Assembly (NCBI GenBank): GCA_021161645.1
Contig: JAGHAC010000017.1
Location: forward strand, 1 to 19,530
Direction: 5' to 3'
Source: a bacterium
GTDB taxonomy: Bacteria; Patescibacteriota; Minisyncoccia; Minisyncoccales; PEYH01
DNA: 19,530 bases
The notes beneath the pieces were generated by a model, which saw nothing but the letters and a program-made list of their open reading frames with translations, did no database searches and was not told where the DNA came from. Below are positions 14,650-19,530 of this stretch, one piece after another. The position numbers and the translations under genes were made by a program. The stretch's first letter is position 1; each line of letters starts with the position of its first letter.

Positions 14650-15775
14650 ATGCCTGAAAGAGAAATTAGCTTAGAAGAACTCCAAGAAGAATTCCAAAAA
14701 TTAATGGACTGTCTTTGAGGTAGAAAAAAAGGAAAAAAAATTAAACCAGATCAAAAAAGAATTAGAGTATTCAGACGTCTGGAATGATTTAGAAAAGCAG
14801 AGAGAGTTATCTCAGAAGGCGGCAGATTTAGAAGAACTAATTTTTCAGACAAGAGAAATTGAGAAAGAATTAAAAGATTTAAAGGATTTTTCTGAGATTT
14901 TAGGCAAAAAGCCAGACCCAGAATTAGAAGAAGAGATCGAGAAAAAGAAAAATGATCTTCAAGAAAAGATAAGGAATTTAAAAACAAAAGTTTTTCTTTC
15001 TGGGCCCTACGATAAAAATAATGCCGTTCTTACAATAAGGGCAGGTACTGGAGGTCAGGATGCTCAAGATTGGGCGAGTATGATTATGAGAATGTATCAG
15101 CGATATTGCGAGAAAAAAGGATTTCAAACCAAAGTTCTTTCGTATTCCTACGGTGATCCCGGTCCTGAAGGAAGAATTTTGACAAAAGAAGCCATTTTAG
15201 AGGTGAAGGGAAAGTATGCTTATGGATTATTGAAAAAAGAACAGGGGGCTCATCGCTTGGTTAGGCTTTCGCCTTTTTCCGCTCAAAATTTACGACATAC
15301 ATCATTTGTTTCTGTAGAGGTGATTCCGGTTATCAGAAAAAGCGAGAGAAAAATAGAACTCAAACCCGAAGATCTAAAAATAGAAACCTTTAGAGCTTCG
15401 GGACCGGGCGGACAATATGTTAATAGAAGAGAAACGGCTGTAAGAATTACGCATTTGCCTACAGGAATAGTTGTTGCTTGCCAGAGTGAGCGGTCTCAAT
15501 CGATGAATAAAGAAAAAGCAATAGAAATACTTTTATCAAAACTTTATCAATTAAGAGAAAAAGAAGAAAAGGAAAAAATTGATAAATTAAGAGATAAAAG
15601 AATTAGAGCTTCTTGGGGACATCAGATAAGGTCGTATATTTTTCATCCATATAAATTAGTGAAAGATTACAGAACAAAAGTAGAGACATCGGATATAGAA
15701 AAAGTTTTAGATGGAGAAATAGACAACTTTATAGAAGCCGAAATTATGTTGCTGAACAAGGAATCGGGTAATTAA
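14650..15775 (+). CDS. prfB: Peptide chain release factor 2, with programmed +1 frameshift
   Basis: RF2 ends translation at UAA and UGA. From the ATG at 14650, 22 codons lead to CTT TGA (14713-14718). Reading then continues in the +1 frame from 14717 to 15775, giving 374 residues, near the usual 365. This is the known RF2 autoregulatory frameshift: low RF2 lets the ribosome slip. RF2 specificity is shown by SPF (residues 207-209), and the catalytic GGQ is at 253-255 in RASGPGGQYVNRRET. The acidic, coiled N-terminal domain and GTGGQDAQDWA are also typical. The internal ATG at 15080 is not a credible start, since it would remove about a third of the protein. No SD-like stimulator precedes the slip site, and the base after TGA is G instead of the usual C. 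The start follows tRNA-Thr by 29 bases, likely in one transcript. Confidence 0.93.
14713..14718 (+). promoter_or_regulatory. RF2 +1 frameshift site (CTT TGA)
   Basis: CTT TGA is the canonical slip codon and stop of prfB. The peptidyl-tRNA-Leu re-pairs on TTT, and translation resumes with GAG. The expected AGGGGG-like element about three bases upstream is absent; the sequence there is ATGGACTGT. Confidence 0.9.
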
Positions 15776-15784
15776 AAATTTTTT

Positions 15785-16465
15785 ATGATATCTTTTCAGA
15801 AAATCACCAAGATATATCCGCCCCGCATTTTTGCCCTAAAAAACATAACATTTGAAATAGAGAAAGGCGAATTTGTTTCTATTGTCGGCAAATCAGGTGC
15901 GGGCAAAACAACTCTAATAAAGCTTTTACTAAGAGAGGAAGAGCCCACTACAGGTAAAATTCTTTTTTATAATCAGGACATTTCTCAAATTTCTACGAAA
16001 GGACTTCCCAAATATAGACAAAAAATAGGAGTTGTTTTTCAAGATTATCGGCTTTTGGAATCAAAAACTGTTTTTGAAAATGTTGCCTACGCAATGGAGG
16101 TGGTAGGTGCGGCAGATGAAGATATAAGGAGAGATGTCCCGAGAGTTTTGGAAATCGTAGGGTTAGAAGATAAATTAGACGCTTTCCCGAAAGAGCTTTC
16201 AGGAGGAGAAAAACAACGGGTAGCTATTGCCAGAGCTTTAATTATTAGGCCCGAAGTAATTGTGGCTGATGAACCAACAGGAAACCTTGATCCCTATCAT
16301 ACAAAAGATATAATAGATTTGCTAAAAAGAATTAATGAGATTGGCACCACTATTATTCTTGCCACTCATAACAAAGAAATTATCGATCGTTTAAGAAGAA
16401 GAGTTATTACCCTAGACAGAGGAAAACTTATAAGAGATGAAGCAGTTGGCCGTTTTATTATATAA
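15785..16465 (+). CDS. ftsE: Cell division ATP-binding protein FtsE
   Basis: FtsE is the cytoplasmic ABC ATPase of the FtsEX complex, which activates peptidoglycan hydrolases at the septum. The 226-residue length is typical. It has Walker A GKSGAGKTTL (residues 35-44), the Q-loop VVFQDYRLL, the ABC signature LSGGEKQRVAIARAL, Walker B VIVADEPTGNLDP, and the H-loop LATHNKE. The FtsE-type pattern VFENVAYAMEVVG follows the Q-loop. The start ATG is nine bases after the prfB stop without a ribosome binding site, and ftsX begins 15 bases downstream. A generic LolD-type ATPase is ruled out mainly by the adjacent ftsX. Confidence 0.95.
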   Translation: MISFQKITKIYPPRIFALKNITFEIEKGEFVSIVGKSGAGKTTLIKLLLREEEPTTGKILFYNQDISQISTKGLPKYRQKIGVVFQDYRLLESKTVFENVAYAMEVVGAADEDIRRDVPRVLEIVGLEDKLDAFPKELSGGEKQRVAIARALIIRPEVIVADEPTGNLDPYHTKDIIDLLKRINEIGTTIILATHNKEIIDRLRRRVITLDRGKLIRDEAVGRFII

Positions 16466-16480
16466 CTTTAATTTATTTTT

Positions 16481-17389
16481 ATGTTTACCCCACTGAAAAG
16501 AATTATTCTGTATGCTTTGCGAAATACTAAAAGGCAGTTAGGTTTAACTTTTGTGACAACCTTTATCCTCTTTCTTACTCTTTGTATTCTGAGTTCAATT
16601 TTTATTTTTAAAGGAATGGCTGATTACTTAATTGACTCTATCCAGCAGAAAATTGATGTAAGCGTATATTTAGATCCGGATGTAAATATTGAGCAGGTAG
16701 AAAGCGTAAAAAAAGAGCTTTTAAATCTGCCGGGAGTGAAGGAGGTAGAATATATTTCTGCTCAAGAAGCGTTGGAAGAATTCCAACAAAAGCATAAAGA
16801 CGATAAGGTTATTCAAGAATCTTTAGAAGAAGTAGGAATAAACCCTCTTTATCCTTCTATTAATATTAAAGCCGCGAGTCCAAATCAATACGCTGCCATT
16901 TTGAAATTTTTAGAAAACGATAAATTTAAACCGATTATCCAAAAAGTAGACTATACTAAGAAAAAGACATTGATCGATAAAATTTTTTCCTTAACTTCAA
17001 ATATTAACTTGATAGCAATTAGTATTGGTTTGTTTTTTGGTGTCACTACGCTTTTGATTTCCCTTAATTCTATTAGAATTGCTATTCAGGATTCAAGCGA
17101 GGAAATAGAGATAATGAGGCTTGTAGGCGCTTCAAATTGGTATACAAGAGGACCATTTATTGTGCAGGGAATATTGTGGGGGTTTTGGGCAGGACTTGTT
17201 ACTTTTGGGGTGATGTTTTTGGCAGCCTACTTTCTTTCTCCCAAGATAATACAATTGACCAATGGATTTAATTTATTAGAATGGTTGAGTCAACGCAGTG
17301 TTATGATTTTTGCCTTTCAGGTAGGAAGCGGGATTACTTTAAGTATTTTGGCAAGCTTGATTGCCACAAGAAAATTTTTAAAAGTATAA
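16481..17389 (+). CDS. ftsX: Cell division protein FtsX
   Basis: FtsX is the membrane partner of FtsE and carries the extracellular domain that contacts wall hydrolases or their activators. The 302-residue product has the expected four-helix topology: helix 1 at about residues 20-45, an extracellular loop of roughly 120 residues (DVSVYLDPDVN, then LPGVKEVEYISAQEALEEF, the hallmark of the FtsX ECD), then three helices at about 175-200, 225-255 and 270-295. The segment EIEIMRLVGASNWYTRGPFIVQG between helices 2 and 3 is the conserved MacB/FtsX coupling region. tRNA-Gln starts two bases after the stop, so it is probably cut from the same transcript. Confidence 0.95.
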   Translation: MFTPLKRIILYALRNTKRQLGLTFVTTFILFLTLCILSSIFIFKGMADYLIDSIQQKIDVSVYLDPDVNIEQVESVKKELLNLPGVKEVEYISAQEALEEFQQKHKDDKVIQESLEEVGINPLYPSINIKAASPNQYAAILKFLENDKFKPIIQKVDYTKKKTLIDKIFSLTSNINLIAISIGLFFGVTTLLISLNSIRIAIQDSSEEIEIMRLVGASNWYTRGPFIVQGILWGFWAGLVTFGVMFLAAYFLSPKIIQLTNGFNLLEWLSQRSVMIFAFQVGSGITLSILASLIATRKFLKV

Positions 17390-17391
17390 AA

Positions 17392-17462
17392 TGCGGGGTG
17401 GTGTAATGGTAGCACACGGGGCTCTGGACCCCGGTATCTAGGTTCGAATCCTAGCCCCGCAG
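17392..17462 (+). tRNA. tRNA-Gln(CTG)
   Basis: Acceptor TGCGGGG/CCCCGCA has the U1-A72 pair typical of tRNA-Gln. D stem GTGT/GCAC, anticodon stem CGGGG/CCCCG around CTCTGGA (anticodon CTG) and T arm CTAGG-TTCGAAT-CCTAG complete it. The discriminator is G. CCA is not encoded (GCA follows A72). It begins two bases after ftsX. Confidence 0.94.
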
Positions 17463-17503
17463 CAAAATAACCTCGTAAAAAAGATAATTAATTCCAATTC
17501 TCT

Positions 17504-17774
17504 ATGCCGCAAATTTTTGTTTTTGGAGATAGTATAACTTATGGTGCTTGGAAGAGGGAAGAGTGAATATATCCAGAGATATAACGAAATAATTAAAAAA
17601 GTTTGCAAAGACAATAATCTTCATTATATTGAAATTTTTGAAGAGTTTGCGAAAGCAAATTATCAAGAATTGTTGGAAGATGGTTTACACCCAAACTCAG
17701 AAGGACACCAGAAAATTTTTGAGATTGTTAAAAATTATTTGATAGAGAACGGAATAATTGTTATTATTTCTTAA
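17504..17774 (+). pseudogene. Decayed SGNH/GDSL hydrolase with internal deletion
   Basis: Two ends of one SGNH-hydrolase gene remain in different frames. The 5' piece (ATG 17504) encodes MPQIFVFGDSITYGAW, the block I with the nucleophile Ser, and stops at TGA (17564-17566). The 3' piece, in the next frame up to 17774, carries SEYIQRYNEIIKKVCKDNN and the catalytic block V DGLHPNSEGHQKIFEIV. Intact relatives, from memory, are about 190-200 residues, so roughly 100 residues including the middle blocks (the GxND motif) are missing. The junction lies at about 17550-17565. An ORF opening at 17541 (77 residues) uses only the 3' part and lacks the nucleophile, so it is not a working enzyme. The reading as a deletion plus frameshift is inference. 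Confidence 0.85.
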
Positions 17775-17810
17775 GGGCTAATAAGGTCAGAATAATTAAT
17801 TTAAATTGCT

Positions 17811-18671
17811 GTGACAATTTCTCTAGGTATAATTTTTGGGATAATTGCAATGGCCGGGTGGGGAATGTCCGATTTTTTTGTTGCGCAAGCTGTAAGAAAA
17901 ACAACTGTATTTAAAACTTTTGTTTGGAGCCAGATAATTGGAATAATCTTATTTGCTTTAGTGTTTTTGTTATTTTTCCATCTACCCAAAATAGACCCTT
18001 CCATTCTTGGAATAATTTTAATCGCCGGATTTTTAGGAGTTATATCTTACCTTGCCTTTTATAAAGGATTACAAATAGGACAAGTATCAGTTATTAGTCC
18101 TATTGCTGCATGCTGGGGTGCGGTAACAGTAATTTTGAGTTTAATCTTTTTACATGAGAAATTAAATTTATTTCAAAGTGTCGGAGTAAGTTTAGCCATT
18201 CTTGGAGCAGTATTAACTTCATTTAGGTTACATGAGTTATTTACCTTAAAAAAGCGGGCTTTTGTAAAAGGCATTCATTATGCTTTAATTGCTATGTTCT
18301 CCTGGGGAATATACTTTACTCTTATAGGGAGTTTATTACCAAAAACAGGCTGGTTTCTTTCGATATTTTTTATAAAAGCAACAGCTGTAGGATATTTATT
18401 GTTATATTCTTTGGGAACGAAAAAAGAAATCGCATTTCCCAAAAAAGCTACACTTTTTGTATTTTTAATAGGTCTTTTGGAAACAATTGCCTTTCTTGCA
18501 TATGGGATGGGAGTAAACTCTGAACACACATCAATTGTTGCTCCTATTGGTGCAGCCTTTCCTATGGTTACAATAATACTAGCTAGAATATTCTTTAAAG
18601 AGAGATTAGAGATAAACCAAAAAATTGGCATCGTTTCTATTTTAACGGGCTTGATATTGCTTTCAATGTAA
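17811..18671 (+). CDS. EamA/DMT-superfamily transporter
   Basis: This 286-residue protein has about ten membrane helices in two EamA repeats, as in drug/metabolite transporters such as RhaT, YdcZ or amino-acid exporters. Repeat 1 begins GIIFGIIAMAGWGMSDFF and ends GVSLAILGAVLTS. Repeat 2 begins HYALIAMFSWGIYFTLIG and ends KIGIVSILTGLILLSM. The loops before the last helix of each repeat carry FLHEKLNLFQ and FFKERLEINQ, the typical FxxExxxxxQ motif. The substrate cannot be read from sequence. The start is a GTG at 17811, and no ribosome binding site is evident. It follows the decayed hydrolase by 36 bases and belongs to the more accessory right part of the window. Confidence 0.9.
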   Translation: MTISLGIIFGIIAMAGWGMSDFFVAQAVRKTTVFKTFVWSQIIGIILFALVFLLFFHLPKIDPSILGIILIAGFLGVISYLAFYKGLQIGQVSVISPIAACWGAVTVILSLIFLHEKLNLFQSVGVSLAILGAVLTSFRLHELFTLKKRAFVKGIHYALIAMFSWGIYFTLIGSLLPKTGWFLSIFFIKATAVGYLLLYSLGTKKEIAFPKKATLFVFLIGLLETIAFLAYGMGVNSEHTSIVAPIGAAFPMVTIILARIFFKERLEINQKIGIVSILTGLILLSM

Positions 18672-18817
18672 AATTAAAAAATTTCAAAAACGACGAGTAT
18701 TTACAATTTTGTTTTTAGGGAAAATAATTCTTTTTACAGCAAAAATTTTTATAGGAAAGAAAACTAAAAAATTTACATACAGGCAAGGTAAACGATAAAT
18801 CAAAGTTAACTTGTTAG
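18672..18817. other. AT-rich spacer before the small membrane protein gene
   Basis: No ORF, RNA or strong hairpin is supported in this 146-base stretch. A TTAACT at 18806-18811, six bases before the ATG at 18818, could be a -10 element, but no -35 accompanies it. Confidence 0.4.
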
Positions 18818-19087
18818 ATGATGCCCAAAATTCTAAAAGAAACAAGCGGATTAGCAATTTCTAGTTTTGTCTTAGCAGTTATTTCTTGGTTATTTTCTGT
18901 ATTTAACGCTTTTTTACCTATGCCTTCAATCCCTTGTAATGCAGTAAATCTTAGTTGTGGAACTGCAGCATTATTAGGAATAACAGCCCTAATTTATATT
19001 AGAAAAACAAAACTGAAAGGTAAGTTGCTTGCGATTATCGGAATTATTTTGGGAGCTATAGGAGCCATAGCTTTTGTACGTTTGTAG
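18818..19087 (+). CDS. Small DUF4190-like membrane protein
   Basis: The 89-residue product has two or three hydrophobic helices: about residues 11-33, 46-62 and 68-87. The pattern SGLAISSFVLAVISWLF, then LLGITALIYIRKTKLKG, then KLLAIIGIILGAIG resembles DUF4190-type proteins, where a basic turn separates two Gly-rich helices. Two Cys residues (about 40 and 47) lie in the loop between helix 1 and 2, which could form a disulfide if outside. Function is unknown. Two adjacent ATG codons (18818 and 18821) are possible starts. A strong terminator 82 bases downstream ends this transcript. Confidence 0.7.
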   Translation: MMPKILKETSGLAISSFVLAVISWLFSVFNAFLPMPSIPCNAVNLSCGTAALLGITALIYIRKTKLKGKLLAIIGIILGAIGAIAFVRL

Positions 19088-19169
19088 AAGGAAAGGTGGC
19101 CAAAGTTTTAAAAAGAGGGGGAAAGTAGTGAGTGAAGGGGAAACATAAAGTAGAGAAAAAATTATTTTA

Positions 19170-19200
19170 AAAACAGCCCCAATTTAGGGCTGTTTTATTT
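19170..19200 (+). terminator. Rho-independent terminator
   Basis: AAAACAGCCC (19170-19179), loop CAATTTA and GGGCTGTTTT (19187-19196), then ATTTT, form a 10-bp perfect stem with a U-rich tail. It closes the EamA/DUF4190-like segment before the TetR promoter. Confidence 0.9.
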
Positions 19201-19217
19201 TCAAAATTTTTCAGGGG

Positions 19218-19246
19218 TTGACAGGGAGTTTTGTTTGGGATATTTT
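19218..19246 (+). promoter_or_regulatory. Promoter of the TetR-family gene
   Basis: TTGACA (19218-19223), a 17-nt spacer and TATTTT (19241-19246) predict a start at about 19253, just before the palindrome at 19256. This leaves a leader of about 33 bases. Confidence 0.75.
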
Positions 19247-19255
19247 AAAATAATA

Positions 19256-19273
19256 ACTTACCGACTGGTAAGT
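19256..19273. promoter_or_regulatory. Palindromic operator for the TetR-family regulator
   Basis: ACTTACC (19256-19262), a 4-base centre GACT and GGTAAGT (19267-19273) form a perfect 7-bp inverted repeat. It overlaps the predicted transcription start and lies 12 bases before the TetR start codon. Such ACC-n4-GGT palindromes are typical TetR-family operators, so negative autoregulation is likely. Confidence 0.75.
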
Positions 19274-19285
19274 AAATGAAAAATT

Positions 19286-19530
19286 ATGCAGCAATCAAGA
19301 AGAAAAATTTTAAAAACAGCATCTGATCTTTTTTCCGAATTTGGTTTTTTGGGCGTCTCAATGGACACTATTGCCAAGAAATTAAATATTACCAAAGCTG
19401 CTTTGTATTATCATTTCAAAAGTAAAAAAGAACTTTATTTTGAGGTTCTTGAAAAATCATTTCAAAACTTGATTGAGTCTATAGAGGAGGAAATCTCAAA
19501 AGCCGATTCTCCAGAGGAGACTATTATAAG
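19286..19530 (+). CDS. TetR/AcrR-family transcriptional regulator (3' end beyond window)
   Basis: The first 81 codons of a TetR-type repressor are present; the rest lies past the right edge. The N-terminal helix-turn-helix is typical: RRKILKTASDLFSEFGFLGV, then MDTIAKKLNITKAALYYHF, with recognition helix at about residues 38-46 and the hallmark YYHFKSKKELYFEVLE. The ligand-binding domain is missing from the window, so inducer and targets cannot be guessed. The start is the second of two nearby ATGs: the one at 19276 opens a different frame that stops after about 15 codons. The promoter and a palindromic operator lie directly upstream, which suggests autoregulation and perhaps control of genes further right. 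Confidence 0.92.
   Translation, partial: MQQSRRKILKTASDLFSEFGFLGVSMDTIAKKLNITKAALYYHFKSKKELYFEVLEKSFQNLIESIEEEISKADSPEETII

Noticed and set aside
15080..15775. A shorter prfB starting at the internal ATG 15080
   Set aside because: RF2-like sequence continues upstream without a stop to 14717, and the frameshift joins it to a proper start at 14650.
17541..17774. A 77-residue independent gene
   Set aside because: It contains only the C-terminal block of an SGNH hydrolase; its first residues are an out-of-frame reading of the block I region.
17801..18631. Minus-strand ORFs opposite the EamA gene (67 and 117 codons)
   Set aside because: They mirror the transporter in antisense and show no recognisable motif; the plus-strand EamA repeats are clear.
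1..19530. Reassignment of TGA to Gly or Trp, as in some CPR lineages
   Set aside because: No gene contains internal TGA codons apart from the known prfB frameshift site, and RF2 itself is encoded.

Overview
The window is a compact, AT-rich bacterial chromosome segment that looks like a Candidate Phyla Radiation (Patescibacteria, probably Parcubacteria-like) genome. This is an inference from several things seen together: short spacers, almost no Shine-Dalgarno sequences, A/T-only start contexts, a reduced RecJ, a sigma-region-4/HARE-HTH regulator, a membrane protein paired with a VirD4-like ATPase inside a housekeeping cluster, and an AT-rich low-complexity repeat at the left edge. The genetic code is standard: UGG is Trp, RF2 is present, and no TGA occurs inside a gene except the prfB frameshift codon.

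Positions 1-9812 hold one long plus-strand block with no strong terminator. In order it contains a DUF1614-type membrane protein, secD and secF (protein export), a sigma-region-4/HARE-HTH regulator, a membrane-anchored protein of unknown function with a VirD4/TraG-like ATPase, pgk (glycolysis), a short recJ-type DHH nuclease and an RNase HI. Genes abut or overlap by a few bases, which suggests co-transcription and coupled translation. secD has a near-consensus promoter ending at its start codon, so its mRNA is probably leaderless.

Positions 9967-10434 are on the minus strand: rnpB (RNase P RNA), its terminator and its promoter. The promoter lies back to back with that of murJ. murJ (lipid II flippase) overlaps lepA (EF4). 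An FtsB/DivIC-like division protein and tRNA-Gly(CCC) follow, with a 33-residue single-pass membrane ORF running divergently on the minus strand between lepA and ftsB. After a long perfect hairpin come a promoter, tRNA-Thr(CGT), prfB (RF2, with an in-frame TGA at codon 23 that requires +1 frameshifting), ftsE, ftsX and tRNA-Gln(CTG) two bases after ftsX. The theme here is cell-wall and division machinery mixed with translation components.

From 17.5 kb to the end the content is more accessory: a decayed SGNH hydrolase with an internal deletion, an EamA/DMT transporter, a small DUF4190-like membrane protein, a strong terminator, and the start of a TetR-family regulator with a promoter and an 18-bp palindromic operator. 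The TetR gene runs off the right edge.

No CRISPR array, insertion sequence, prophage or rRNA gene is visible. I did not find an obviously new multi-gene system. The best candidates for novelty are the membrane protein/VirD4-like pair next to the sigma4-HARE regulator, the divergent 33-aa membrane peptide, the RF2 frameshift site without the usual stimulator, and the general absence of ribosome binding sites.
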